Assembly (NCBI GenBank): GCA_964531735.1
Contig: CAZHGD010000008.1
Span: forward strand, 23,435-87,434
Direction of reading: 5' to 3'
DNA length: 64,000 bases
DNA from: CAZHGD01 sp964531735
Lineage (GTDB): Bacteria > Armatimonadota > UBA10988
Shown here: positions 26,898-36,801 of the stretch, piece by piece
How the letters are laid out: each line of letters opens with the position of its first letter
Position numbering within the stretch: the stretch's first letter is position 1
Program-made: the position numbers and the translations under genes
Notes under the pieces: model-generated
Seen by the model: only the letters and a program-made list of their open reading frames with translations
Told to the model about the DNA's origin: nothing
The model's database searches: none

Positions 26898-27865
26898 AGC
26901 GTCGCGCGTTCCTCGGTGCCGGAGCCGCCTTCCTGGCCGCCGGCTGCTCCCGGTCCCCCGCGCCGGTGTTGCCCGACGAGCCACGGCCAACCGGTCCGGC
27001 CGCCACGGCGCCCGCGGCGGCCCAGAGCAGCCCGAACCCCGGCCGGCACTTCGTCATCTACGGCGACTGCCGCTCGCGGCCGCAGAAGCACGCCCAGGTG
27101 GCCCGCCAGATCGCCCGGGTCAAGCCGTCGTTCGTGGTCCAGACGGGTGACCTGGTGGGTGGCGACGGGACCGACCAGAAGCTCTGGCAGGGCTTCGACC
27201 AGACTATCAAGCCATTGCGCGACCTGGGTCCCTACTACGTGGTGGTGGGCAACCACGACCGTGGCGCCAAAGACCTGCCCAAGCGTTACGACCTGCCGGT
27301 CGAGCAGCCGGGCGACACCTGGTACACGTTCGTGCAGGGCACGGCGCGCTTCATCGTGCTGGACAGCAACGAACTGCGCCTGCCGAAGAAGGGTGCGAGG
27401 CAGCTCAAGTGGCTCGAACAACAGCTCGCCGCCGCGCGTGAGCCGGTGCTGCTCGTCTGTCTGCACCACCCTCCGTACTGCATCGGTGCCTACCGCCCCG
27501 GCGACCTGACCGTCCGCCGGCGCGTGGTGCCGTTGCTGCGCCGGTACGGCGTCACCGCCGTGTTCAGCGCGCACGACCACAGCTACTACCGCACCCGCCG
27601 CGACAACATCACCTACATAGTGACCGCGGGCGGCGGCGCGCCCCTCTATGACCAGCATCCCGAACTCGCCCAGGCGGGCGACGTGTCGCGCAAGACGCTC
27701 CACTTCGTCGACCTGACGCTGACCGGCGACCGGCTCAGCGCCCAGGTGATCGACGACCAGGGCCAGTGCTTCGACCGCTGGGAGCTGACCGGCCGATCGC
27801 GGCCGAGCCCAGCGCAGCCGGCCACGGCGGGTGCCGGCACCACGGCGGGCCGGTCCACGCGGTGA
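26894..27865 (+). CDS. Metallophosphoesterase lipoprotein, mirror copy
   Basis: Identical to 12702-13673. It has a lipobox LAAGC after a twin-arginine-like start, then the GDLV, GNHD and HDHSYYR metal motifs. GGAG lies eight bases before the ATG, inside the end of the aminotransferase gene. The stop overlaps the GTG start of the ATPase. Confidence 0.92.
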   Translation: MKRRAFLGAGAAFLAAGCSRSPAPVLPDEPRPTGPAATAPAAAQSSPNPGRHFVIYGDCRSRPQKHAQVARQIARVKPSFVVQTGDLVGGDGTDQKLWQGFDQTIKPLRDLGPYYVVVGNHDRGAKDLPKRYDLPVEQPGDTWYTFVQGTARFIVLDSNELRLPKKGARQLKWLEQQLAAAREPVLLVCLHHPPYCIGAYRPGDLTVRRRVVPLLRRYGVTAVFSAHDHSYYRTRRDNITYIVTAGGGAPLYDQHPELAQAGDVSRKTLHFVDLTLTGDRLSAQVIDDQGQCFDRWELTGRSRPSPAQPATAGAGTTAGRSTR

Positions 27866-28554
27866 CCGCGAGCAACCCGTTCGAGGCGCGCGTGGGCGAC
27901 GACTGCCTGGCCGTGTTCGACCTGCCGCCGCGCCTGGTGGACCTGCTGGCCGGCGACTGCCGGCTGGGCCAGTTGGTCGGTGCCAGCGGCATGGGCAAGT
28001 CCACGCACCTCTGGGCCATCGCGCGCCACCTGACAGCGGCTGGTACCAGCGTCACGTCCGAGCGCCTGAACCGTGGCGAGCCGGCGCCGCCGTTGCCGGC
28101 CGCCGACTGTTGGCTGCTCGACGAGGCGCAGTGGCTGAGTGACAGCGCCTTGGTGGCCCTGGTGTCGGCGGCCCTCAGCGCGGGCCGGCGGCTGTGGCTG
28201 GGCACGCACTGCGACCATCGCCGGGTGTTGCGCCGGCTCGGCGTCCGGCTCGAGACCGTGCCGCTGCGTGGGTTGCGGCGTCCGGCCGAGCTGGCCGAGC
28301 TGGTCGGCCGCTACCTGGCGGCGGCCGCGGTGCCGCGGGCGATGCCGCTGACCGGACCCGGCTTGCGCCGCTGGTGGCGGGCCAGCGGCGGCAATGTCGG
28401 CGCCGCGCTACGGCTGGGCTACGAGCTGGCCGAGGACCTGCCGTCCGGGGCGCCGGTGACCGCCGCGGCGGTGGACGCGGCGGCGCGGCGGTTGCGGCAA
28501 GAGGCGCCGGCGGTGCTCGACTGGCGCGCGCTGGAGCGCTGGCACCGCCGGTGA
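27862..28554 (+). CDS. Small P-loop ATPase, mirror copy
   Basis: Identical to 12013-12705: GASGMGKS and WLLDEAQ motifs, GTG start at 27862 inside the phosphoesterase stop. It meets the coiled-coil membrane protein tail to tail. Confidence 0.75.
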   Translation: MTASNPFEARVGDDCLAVFDLPPRLVDLLAGDCRLGQLVGASGMGKSTHLWAIARHLTAAGTSVTSERLNRGEPAPPLPAADCWLLDEAQWLSDSALVALVSAALSAGRRLWLGTHCDHRRVLRRLGVRLETVPLRGLRRPAELAELVGRYLAAAAVPRAMPLTGPGLRRWWRASGGNVGAALRLGYELAEDLPSGAPVTAAAVDAAARRLRQEAPAVLDWRALERWHRR

Positions 28555-28559
28555 GGCGG

Positions 28560-28847
28560 CTACAGCGCGCGGCCGATGGGGCTCTCCTGGAGCACCTCGG
28601 CCCAGCGCACCATGATGCGCTCGTGCCGCTCGCCCTGCTGCTCGCTGTGTTGCAGGATGCGGTCGAGGGCGGCCTGGAACTGCGCCCGGTCCCGCTCATG
28701 CTCGGCGGCGGCCGCCTGCACGGCGCCGTCGAACTGCTCGAAGATGCGCGGCAGCAGCACCTTGGCCACGTAGACGCCGCCCGCCACCAGCAACGCCGCG
28801 GGCAGTCCGAGCTGAGTGGCGACCTGGATGATGGTCTCGGCCGACAT
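28560..28847 (-). CDS. Small membrane-anchored coiled-coil protein, mirror copy
   Basis: Identical to 11720-12007. One N-terminal membrane helix, a charged helical tail, and a strong GAGGAGG ribosome site. It lies 94 bases downstream of the MFS transporter gene on the same strand. Confidence 0.72.
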   Translation of the reverse strand: MSAETIIQVATQLGLPAALLVAGGVYVAKVLLPRIFEQFDGAVQAAAAEHERDRAQFQAALDRILQHSEQQGERHERIMVRWAEVLQESPIGRAL

Positions 28848-28941
28848 GGACAACCTCCTCGCGGTCGGGCGGCCAGACGCGGCCGCCCCTCAAGACATAG
28901 CCGGCCGAGCGAGGCGGGTGGGCGTTGCGATATGGTTGCGG

Positions 28942-30321
28942 TCAGGCCCTCTCGCGCACGTTGCCGCGCGCCAGCGAAGCCGCCACGCCCGCGGCGCAGA
29001 GCGCGGCGAACAGTGCGTAGGAGTGCCGGGCGGCGGTCAGGAACGGCTGCCAGGTGGCCGGATCGATGGTCTGCCGGCCGAGTCGGGCCGACAGCGCCAT
29101 GGCGACGATGCCCATGCTGAGCGTCTGGCCCGTGACGCGCATGGTCCCCAACATGCTCGAGGCCACCCCGTAGCGTGCGGGCGGCACCGACGACATGATG
29201 GCGTTGGCGTTGGGCGAACTGAACAGCGCGAAGCCGAGCCCGAGCAGCGCCAGGCAGGCGGCGACGAAGGCCAGCGAGGAGCCGGTGTCCAGCACAGTCA
29301 GGCAGAGCAGACCGGCGGAGGTGAAGGCCATGCCGGTGGAGGCCACGTAGCGCGGCTCGACACGATCGGACAGGCGGCCGGCCAGCGGCGAGAACAGCGC
29401 CTGCAACACCGGCTGCACCAACAGCAGGCCGCCGGCCTGCTGCGGTGCGAGGCCCTTGACGTGTTGCAGGTACAGGCTGAGCAGGAACGACGACGCGGCC
29501 GTGGCGCTGTAGTTGGCCAGGGCGGCCAGGTTGGACAGGGCGAAGGCGCGGTTGGCCACGAACAGGCGCGTGTCCATCAGCGGGGCCGCCGGCCGGCGCT
29601 CCCACAGGGCGAATACCAGCATGGTCACCACGCCGCCGGCCAGCAGCACGGCGCCGGTGTGGCCCGGCAGCCGCGAGAACCCGAACATGGTCATGGCCAG
29701 CGCCGGACCGTAGAGCAGCGCGCCGACGGCATCGAATCGCTCGCCGCGCCGGGCCGGCGCCTCGTTCGGCAAGTTGCGCGCGGCGATGGCGGCGGCCAGC
29801 CAGGCGAGCACCACGCCCACCGCGAACACCGCGCGCCACCCGCAGTGGCTGGTCAACAGGCCGCCGAGGTACGGCCCGACCGAGAGCCCGGTGTAGACCG
29901 TGGCGGTGTTGAGCCCGAGCACGCGCCCGCGCTCGCTGGGCGGGAACACGCTGGTCAGGATGGCCACGCCGGTGCCGAAGATCATCGCGCCGCCGAGTCC
30001 TTGCAGCACGCGCGCGGCGAGCAGCGCCGGCGCGGTGGGCGCCAGCAGGCAGCCCAGCGAGGCCAGGCCGTCGAGCAGCAGACCCAGCACGAACAGCCGC
30101 TTGCGCCCGAGCAGGTCGGCGGCCCGGCCGACCGGCAGCAGGCAGGCCGCCGCGGCGAGCAGGTAGGTGGTCGAGACCCAGGTCAGGGCGACCGCGTCAA
30201 GCCGCAGGTCGCGGCCGATCACCGGCAGCGCGACCACCACCGAGGAGCCCATGAAGGGCGTCAGAAACGACGATGCGCAAGCGGTGAGCAGGGCGGCGCG
30301 CTGAGTCTTCGGGTCGGCCAT
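28942..30321 (-). CDS. MFS transporter, DHA2 family, mirror copy
   Basis: Identical to 10246-11625. Motif A (GRAADLLGRKR) and the motif C glycines are present. It follows the URO-D-like gene 30348-31409 by 26 bases. Confidence 0.9.
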   Translation of the reverse strand: MADPKTQRAALLTACASSFLTPFMGSSVVVALPVIGRDLRLDAVALTWVSTTYLLAAAACLLPVGRAADLLGRKRLFVLGLLLDGLASLGCLLAPTAPALLAARVLQGLGGAMIFGTGVAILTSVFPPSERGRVLGLNTATVYTGLSVGPYLGGLLTSHCGWRAVFAVGVVLAWLAAAIAARNLPNEAPARRGERFDAVGALLYGPALAMTMFGFSRLPGHTGAVLLAGGVVTMLVFALWERRPAAPLMDTRLFVANRAFALSNLAALANYSATAASSFLLSLYLQHVKGLAPQQAGGLLLVQPVLQALFSPLAGRLSDRVEPRYVASTGMAFTSAGLLCLTVLDTGSSLAFVAACLALLGLGFALFSSPNANAIMSSVPPARYGVASSMLGTMRVTGQTLSMGIVAMALSARLGRQTIDPATWQPFLTAARHSYALFAALCAAGVAASLARGNVRERA

Positions 30322-30347
30322 TCACGTCTCTCGACTGCGGTGCGGCG

Positions 30348-31409
30348 TCAGTCAAACCGGCCGTACCGATGGACCAGTTCCATCACGCGACAGTACTGCG
30401 CAAAGCTGACGTTGTCCGGTACCGAGTGGTCGGAATGGTAGATGTAGCCGCCGCCGCGCTTCGCCGCCGGCAGTTTGCGCGCGATCTCGCGCTCGATCAC
30501 CGCCGGATCGGGATGCGCCATGGCGCGGGTGTCGATGCCGCCCATGAACACGAGCCGGTCGCCATAGGCGGCCTTCAGTTCGACCACGTCCATGCCGGCT
30601 TTGGCCTCCAGCGGCTGCAGACCGGCGAACCCGGCGTCGAGCAGATTGCCCAGCAGCGGGCGGACGTCGCCATCGCTGTGCAGGATGACCGGGATGCCGT
30701 GCTGACCGAAGAAGTCGCACAGCCGCCGTTGCGCGGGGAACTCCAGCGCGCGGTGCGCCGCGGGCGAGAAGAACGGCCCGTTGCGGTAGGCCTGGTCGTT
30801 CCACAAGAAGGCGGCGTCGAACCGGCAGCCGGCGGCGATCATCGCGTCGGCGCCGGCGATGATCTGGTCGGCCAGCGTGTCGACCATGTCCTTGACCCAG
30901 GCCGGCTGGTCGAGCACCGCCTCGAGCACTCGCTCGGCGCCGACGAACCGCTGCACCTTGTCGTAGCCGAAGCCGGCGGCGAACATGACCCAGCCATCGG
31001 CTTCGCGAATGGCGCGGTTGGCCGCGGCGGCGGCGGCCAGGTCACACGGGCCGCCGTGCCAGGCCAGGCGCTCGCGGTGCTCCGCCCAGGTGCGCGCGTC
31101 GCCAATGGTGAAGTCGAGGTAGAGCGGCACCGTTTCGCGGCCCGGCAGCGTGCGCACGGTGACGCCGTCGGCGTCGCGCGAGGTGAGTTGCCCCGCCGAG
31201 TCGTCCAGCACTTCGGGGGCCCAGCCGAACGACTGGTCGAAGCCCTGCATATGCCGCTCGAAGCCGAAGTAGGCGCGTGGCGTCTGGTCGGCCGGCAGCC
31301 CCTCGCGGTGCCAGCGGGCCACGGTGGTGTCCCACGGCGTGTCGTCGATCGGCACGCGGTCGGCCTCGTGATGGTACAGGGCGGCCAGGAAGCGCTCGCG
31401 AGAGGTCAT
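30348..31409 (-). CDS. Uroporphyrinogen decarboxylase-fold protein, mirror copy
   Basis: Identical to 9158-10219: ERFLAALYHHEADRVP opening, HSDGDVRPLL and MGGIDTRAM. An extended -10 on the complement strand (31431-31439) sits about 20 bases before the start. The 333-base gap to the prepilin-like gene (31410-31742) holds that promoter, an imperfect inverted repeat and the nested hairpin; I see no gene in it. Confidence 0.88.
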   Translation of the reverse strand: MTSRERFLAALYHHEADRVPIDDTPWDTTVARWHREGLPADQTPRAYFGFERHMQGFDQSFGWAPEVLDDSAGQLTSRDADGVTVRTLPGRETVPLYLDFTIGDARTWAEHRERLAWHGGPCDLAAAAAANRAIREADGWVMFAAGFGYDKVQRFVGAERVLEAVLDQPAWVKDMVDTLADQIIAGADAMIAAGCRFDAAFLWNDQAYRNGPFFSPAAHRALEFPAQRRLCDFFGQHGIPVILHSDGDVRPLLGNLLDAGFAGLQPLEAKAGMDVVELKAAYGDRLVFMGGIDTRAMAHPDPAVIEREIARKLPAAKRGGGYIYHSDHSVPDNVSFAQYCRVMELVHRYGRFD

Positions 31410-31654
31410 CGCTCGTCTCCGCGCGACGGCAGTGTAGCAGCTTCTCAGGTCGGTGTTGCCGCGGCCGGCCCACCAGCAGGGGCTGGGCCAGACCCCTGTC
31501 ACGCTGCCGCCCCCGAGCCGCCAGCACGGAGGAGGCCGCAGGCCGTTCTGACGTGCGGCGATTGGGCGGCTTCGCTCTCGCCGCGCTTCGAGACGGGTCC
31601 TTGCGGCCCCTCCTCAGCGCTGGCGGTGCTGGTGCCACCGTGCTTGGTCGCGAC

Positions 31655-31733
31655 GCTGACCTGGCCCGGCCCAGACACCACCGCCCGGTGGGCAACGCCG
31701 CCGGGCGGTGGACAGACACAGCGCCAGGTCAGC
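31655..31733 (-). terminator. Nested inverted repeat after prepilin-like gene, mirror copy
   Basis: Two nested 11-bp perfect stems, nine bases after the stop of 31743-32375. No T-run. Confidence 0.55.
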
Positions 31734-31742
31734 CCCAGCGGC

Positions 31743-32375
31743 TTACCAGGGCTTCCACAGGTTGGGCCACTCGGCGTCCGCGACCAGCACTTCGCGCTTG
31801 GTCCACTTGACGTGCCCGTCGATGAAGCTGCAGTTGGCGCCGCCGTTGTGGATCTCCGGGCCGTCATAGCCCTTGCGGGCGAGGTTGTGCTTGGTGTCGT
31901 CGTGGAGTGCGGTCCACGGGTTCGCGTTGGCGAAGAAGTTGAGCGCGCAGCCCACGTACGCCTCAGCCGTCACGATGGTGTTGGCCGGCTGCGTGAAGTT
32001 GGCCAGCGACGAGCCCATGATGCTGTGCGTCCAGGTGTACGTGGAGCTGATCCACTGTGTGCAGCCGGTGCCGCGCGGCCACGGCGTGGCGCCGATGCTC
32101 GGGCAGACCCAGATCTGCTCGTTCTTGATGTACGGCCGCAGCAGTTCCACCGCCGTGTGACCACCGGAGGTGTCGAAGTTGACGACCAGCTTCTCGTCAT
32201 AGTCCTGGGTGTACTGATGCACCGCCAGGCTGATCTGCTTGGCGTTGGACGCGCAGCTCGACTGCCGCGCCTTCTCGCGGGCTTTGGCGAAGACCGGGAA
32301 CAGAATGGCGGCCAGAATCGCGATAATGGCGATGACCACCAAGAGCTCGATGAGTGTGAATCCGCGACGGTTCAT
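31743..32375 (-). CDS. Prepilin-like protein with H-X9-DG motif, mirror copy
   Basis: Identical to 8192-8824. It has the FTLIELLVVIAIIAILAAIL processing region and the H-X9-DG motif. The extended -10 TGCTAGACT lies about 75 bases upstream on the complement strand (32451-32459). Confidence 0.93.
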   Translation of the reverse strand: MNRRGFTLIELLVVIAIIAILAAILFPVFAKAREKARQSSCASNAKQISLAVHQYTQDYDEKLVVNFDTSGGHTAVELLRPYIKNEQIWVCPSIGATPWPRGTGCTQWISSTYTWTHSIMGSSLANFTQPANTIVTAEAYVGCALNFFANANPWTALHDDTKHNLARKGYDGPEIHNGGANCSFIDGHVKWTKREVLVADAEWPNLWKPW

Positions 32376-32547
32376 GATGTTACCCCGCTGCCGACGGCGT
32401 TCCGGCGCCGCAGGCCATCTCGGCGCACCCGATACGACACGCCAGCGACCAGTCTAGCACTGTGGTCCGCGGACGCCCACAATCAGACCGAAGTCGCCGC
32501 AAATGAGCCGGATTCGGTGGTCAAGCGGAAGAGGTCGGGCGGCCTGG

Positions 32548-33744
32548 TCACTGCGTCGTCGGGTCGACCACGCGCCCGCAGAACAGCAGCGCGCCAGTGG
32601 CGCGGTGGCGTAGACCGAACCAGAACGGACGGTCGACGGTCATCGGCACGCTCCGTGGCGAAAGGCCATCCACGACGTAGCTGTAGGCTGTGGCCGCGGC
32701 CGCTGCGGTGCCGCGCTCGTGGACTCGCAGCACGGTCTCCTGCACGACTCCGGCCACGTGGTCGAACCAGCGGTAGGGCTGCACCGGCAGCGTGCTCTGA
32801 GTGCGCCGCTCGAAGACGTTGGTCAGGCCAAGCTGCTGCAAGGCCCCGCGCAGCTCCAGGCGATTGCTGACGGTGAAGCGCGGTAGTTGCAGCGTGACCG
32901 ACTGCTCAGCCAGAGCCGCGGTGACCGTGGCCAACTCGGCGGTGCCGAAGCCGGCGGCGAACTCGGCCCACCGCGTGCGCGGCAGGACGATCAGCAGGGC
33001 CTGGTCGCCGTGCTGGTAAGGCAGCTCCACCGCCTGCCACCGGTCGCCGTCAGCGTAACGGACGGTCAGTTCGGCGCGCATCATGGGGACCGACACGTCG
33101 CGGCCGTCGAGGCGGCTGAACGGCTGGCTGCTGGTCCGGTGGCGGTCGAACGGGACCACCCACCGGTCGCGGAACAGCGCGGTGCTGACGACGGTCGGCG
33201 GGCCGTTGGACAGGCCCGCGCTCTGGCTGGCCTGGCGGATGGCGCCGTCCGTCTGACGCGCGACCCAGCGATCGAGCCGGTCCTGGCGCGCGGCGACATA
33301 CACATCGCTGGCCAGCAGGCGGCCGAGGCGCCGCTCGAACCCGGCGTCGAGTTGCCCGTGGTCGTCCAGCCAGAAGCCGATCCCGGTGCGCCAGCGGTAG
33401 CTGGACCAGAACCGCCACCAGGCCTCGCGCGGCAGTGCGGCGGCCAGCGCCTGGCGACCGGCGCAGGCCGTGTCCAGCGTGCCTTGCTCATGGAGCAGCG
33501 CGGCGAACTGGCTGCTGGCCGCCTCGGGTGTGGTCAGCCAGAGCGTGAGCAACGCGGCATCGAGGCTGTAGGGCGACAGGACGAGGTTGGCATCGGCCGG
33601 CAGCAAGCGTTGCAGCCGGCCCGCGAGCTGGTTGACCTCGGTGGCCGCCGTGGCCGCCGATGGTGACACCGCGGGCGGGGTCGTGGCCGGGCAGCGGCCC
33701 AGCAGCAACCCCACCAGCAGTACGCACCATCCGGACCGGCTCAT
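32548..33744 (-). CDS. Serpin-family protease inhibitor, mirror copy
   Basis: Identical to 6823-8019. The hinge VHERGTAAAAATA and the C-terminal serpin signature are intact. GGGGAG lies seven bases before the ATG. It is downstream of the LamG/GH123-like gene by 91 bases on the same strand. Confidence 0.93.
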   Translation of the reverse strand: MSRSGWCVLLVGLLLGRCPATTPPAVSPSAATAATEVNQLAGRLQRLLPADANLVLSPYSLDAALLTLWLTTPEAASSQFAALLHEQGTLDTACAGRQALAAALPREAWWRFWSSYRWRTGIGFWLDDHGQLDAGFERRLGRLLASDVYVAARQDRLDRWVARQTDGAIRQASQSAGLSNGPPTVVSTALFRDRWVVPFDRHRTSSQPFSRLDGRDVSVPMMRAELTVRYADGDRWQAVELPYQHGDQALLIVLPRTRWAEFAAGFGTAELATVTAALAEQSVTLQLPRFTVSNRLELRGALQQLGLTNVFERRTQSTLPVQPYRWFDHVAGVVQETVLRVHERGTAAAAATAYSYVVDGLSPRSVPMTVDRPFWFGLRHRATGALLFCGRVVDPTTQ

Positions 33745-33835
33745 CGCCAACTCCCCGGCGCCGTCCGTCAGAGGAACTGCGCCAAGGACTACTTGCCCGC
33801 GATTCAGCCGCGCCAAACCCGGGCCGTGCCCGGGC

Positions 33836-36715
33836 CTACTTCAGCCGCAGGAGCTGGTAGCTCTGGGCCGCCAGCGACACCTCGACGCTGGCGCCGTGGC
33901 CCGTGACCGGACCCTGGGCCGGCCAGGTGACCACCTCGCTCGGCCGCACGCCCAGGCGCTGGGCGTCGAAGGTGATGGTGCCCTGACGCGGTTGGCGCGA
34001 TAGGTTGCCCACCACCGCCAGCACCTGCCCGTCCGGCTTGCGCCAGGCACTCACCAGGACGTCGGCCAGGGCCGTGCGCGCGGGCGGCTTGGCGTCGAAG
34101 TAGCCGATGAACTCGCTGTCCACATAGCCGAAGGCGTCCAGCGCCTCGTACATGTCCTTGACCGGCTTGGCATGGCACCAGATGCCCCAGACCTGCACGT
34201 CATGGAGCATCAGCAGCGCCATCAGACCGCGCGTCGGCACTTCGCTGGCCTGATTGGCCTGGTCGAACTCGGGCAAGAAGTAGGGCATCAGGCCCCACTG
34301 CCGGCCCATGTACTCGGCGCGGAAGGCGTCCAGGCTGACATGGTCGAGGTAGTTGTCCTTGACGACGCCGCGGAAGTGCTCGCCGTCGAGGTAGGCGTCC
34401 TCGTAGGCCAGGATCGGGATGGTCACCTTGCCCGACATGTGCGCCATCAGCCAGGCGTCGGGGCGCACCTCGCGCACCGCCGCGTACAACCGCCGGTAGA
34501 GGTCGCGGTAGGCCAGGATCGGGAAGCTGGTGCGCCACTGGCCCTTCTCGTCCTGCCAGCCGCAGTCCTTGGCAATCCGGCTCATCTCATACGGGTGCGT
34601 GTTGTCGTGGTAGTAGCCGTCGAGGTTGAACTGCTTCAGGAACTGGACGTTCTTCCAGACGATGAAGTCCTGGAAGGTCTGCGAGCGCGGGTTGATCATC
34701 TCGAACACCGCGCCGTAGGCCGCCACATCGGAGCTGCCGGCGTCACCGCCGCCGGTGGTCCAGTCCTGCTCGAACCAGGTCCACTCGGGCGAGGCGCCCG
34801 AGAAGAAGCTCAGGCACGAGTAGGGCACCACGTGGCCGCCCTTGGCCTGGTGCTGCTTCACTCGCGGCCCGAAGATCTCGGGCTTGGTGGCGGCGGGATA
34901 GCCGAACCAGGGCTGCGAGTCCGGCTGCGGCGTGGGCCAGTAGATGTAGATGTTCTCCTTCGGCGCCGGGTGCATGCGCCACTTGCGCCAGTCGCGCGCC
35001 AGCGGCTTCACCGGCGTGCCTTGCAGGCCGAACTCCCAGGTCCAGTTGGTCGGCGCCTGCTGGCCCTTGGCCAGCAGGTTGAAGCGCCAGACGACTTGGC
35101 CGTGGCGACGCTCGGTGACGAAGGCGTCGGCGGCGTCGCGGTTTGGCCAGCCTTGCGACGACTCGCAGAACCAGAACAAGCCGCGGTCGTTGTCACCCAG
35201 CCAGGCGTAGGGCAGGAACGACGACTTGTCGATGACGCCCTCGCCGCGCGGCAGCGAGCCGGTCTCACCGGCCCAGGCGCGCGCCCAGCGGTGCCGATAG
35301 AGCGCCACGTCCTCGCGCACCGGCAGCTCGTAGGTCAGGCTGTCGAGCCGTGCCGCCGCGCCACCCTCGAACGTGAGCGTGGTCAGCATCAGGCCGTCGT
35401 ACTCGGTGACCACCTTGGCGCGCACCTTGAGCGGCCCGGCCTGGGCCTCGCTCTCGATGGTGGCGCGCGTGGGCGACGAGGCGACCAGCTTCGCCGCTGT
35501 GCCGGTCACCGGCAGCGGCTGCCCGTCCACGGTGGCGATCAGTCGGCCCGCGCCGGCCAAGAGCGGCTTGCCGGCCGACTCGATCTGCTGTGGCGCGGCA
35601 CCGGCGCCAAGGGTGTAGCGCCGGCCCCAGGGGCCCAACTCGACGCGGTCACCGTCGGCCTTGGCCTGCAGCGGCGTCCACGGCGCCAGGACCACGTCGG
35701 CACGGCCGAGCTGGTTGCCGCGCCAGGACAGGTCCGGCACGTGGAACGGCCTGCTGTGCGTACACACCTCCTGGCCGCCGCGCGTCACGCGGGCGACCAG
35801 ATCGTAGGCTCCGGGCGCCAGCCCGGTGACGCCGAAGGCCGCGGAGACGATGCCGGTGCCCAACGACTGTGGCTCGGCCGGCTCCGGCCGTGCGTTGGTG
35901 CCGCGCAACGAGAAGGCGACCTGCGCGCCGGCGGTGTCGTCGGCGGTGGTGCTCAGGTGCGCTGTCAGCCGCATCTGCTCCAGGTTGAAGCGCAGGCCCA
36001 GATCGAGCGACTGCGGCGCGATCGGCACGGTCTTGTCATAGTCGCCGGCCAGGTGGGCCGCGATGTGGGCCTCCGACAGCGCGCGGTCGTAGATGCGAAC
36101 GCGGTCGATCAGCGAGCTGCTGGTGCGCGGAATGTGCCAAGGGTGGTCACCGATGGTGAAGGTGGGCGACAGCCCGGTGGGCAGGTTCGGCGAGACGCCG
36201 GCAATGCGCTTGCCGTCGACGAAGACCTCCTGCCGGCCACGCGACCAGGTGCCGGCGATGTGGTGCCACTGGCCGGGCTTCCAGGTGCCGATGGGCGCCG
36301 GCGCGCTGGCATACGGGCCGTTCGGATGGCTGCCCGAGAGCATCAGCAAGCCACCCTGGTAGTACTTGTAGAGGTAGAGCACGCCCTGATCGCAGCGCAT
36401 GTCGAAGAAGCAGTGGAACTTCTCCTCGGTGCCGTCCCAGTCGATGGGGCAGACCCACAGCTCGACGGTGCCCTGCTCCGGCGACAGAATGCCGGCAGTG
36501 GCGAACTTCAGGTAGCCGCTGCCCGGCCCGCTCTTCATTGCCTTGCCGAAGCGGCCGTCGACCAGTGTCGGCTGCCCTTCGAGCTCCGGCTTGACGGCAC
36601 CGGCCCGCGTGGTGGCGGTGAAGTCCTGGTCGAAGTCGAGGCTGAGCGTGGGTTGTGGCGCCGCCGCTGCCCACGCAGCGGACAACGCGATCACGACGAC
36701 GGCATAGCGGACCAT
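33836..36715 (-). CDS. Secreted LamG plus DUF6067/GH123-like protein, mirror copy
   Basis: Identical to 3852-6731: signal peptide, LamG jelly roll, then the glycosidase-like part with FWFCESSQGWPN and FGLQGTPVKPL. In this arm it follows the GH10 xylanase, HEAT/GH2 and LamG genes on the same strand, which supports a role in extracellular glycan processing. Confidence 0.8.
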   Translation of the reverse strand: MVRYAVVVIALSAAWAAAAPQPTLSLDFDQDFTATTRAGAVKPELEGQPTLVDGRFGKAMKSGPGSGYLKFATAGILSPEQGTVELWVCPIDWDGTEEKFHCFFDMRCDQGVLYLYKYYQGGLLMLSGSHPNGPYASAPAPIGTWKPGQWHHIAGTWSRGRQEVFVDGKRIAGVSPNLPTGLSPTFTIGDHPWHIPRTSSSLIDRVRIYDRALSEAHIAAHLAGDYDKTVPIAPQSLDLGLRFNLEQMRLTAHLSTTADDTAGAQVAFSLRGTNARPEPAEPQSLGTGIVSAAFGVTGLAPGAYDLVARVTRGGQEVCTHSRPFHVPDLSWRGNQLGRADVVLAPWTPLQAKADGDRVELGPWGRRYTLGAGAAPQQIESAGKPLLAGAGRLIATVDGQPLPVTGTAAKLVASSPTRATIESEAQAGPLKVRAKVVTEYDGLMLTTLTFEGGAAARLDSLTYELPVREDVALYRHRWARAWAGETGSLPRGEGVIDKSSFLPYAWLGDNDRGLFWFCESSQGWPNRDAADAFVTERRHGQVVWRFNLLAKGQQAPTNWTWEFGLQGTPVKPLARDWRKWRMHPAPKENIYIYWPTPQPDSQPWFGYPAATKPEIFGPRVKQHQAKGGHVVPYSCLSFFSGASPEWTWFEQDWTTGGGDAGSSDVAAYGAVFEMINPRSQTFQDFIVWKNVQFLKQFNLDGYYHDNTHPYEMSRIAKDCGWQDEKGQWRTSFPILAYRDLYRRLYAAVREVRPDAWLMAHMSGKVTIPILAYEDAYLDGEHFRGVVKDNYLDHVSLDAFRAEYMGRQWGLMPYFLPEFDQANQASEVPTRGLMALLMLHDVQVWGIWCHAKPVKDMYEALDAFGYVDSEFIGYFDAKPPARTALADVLVSAWRKPDGQVLAVVGNLSRQPRQGTITFDAQRLGVRPSEVVTWPAQGPVTGHGASVEVSLAAQSYQLLRLK

Positions 36716-36801
36716 GATGTGCTCCGTGTCGAACAGCGTCAGACAACCTGTCGCGCGACGGTACACCGCCAACCGGCGGTGACCTCTCAACGGGCGCCGG
36801 G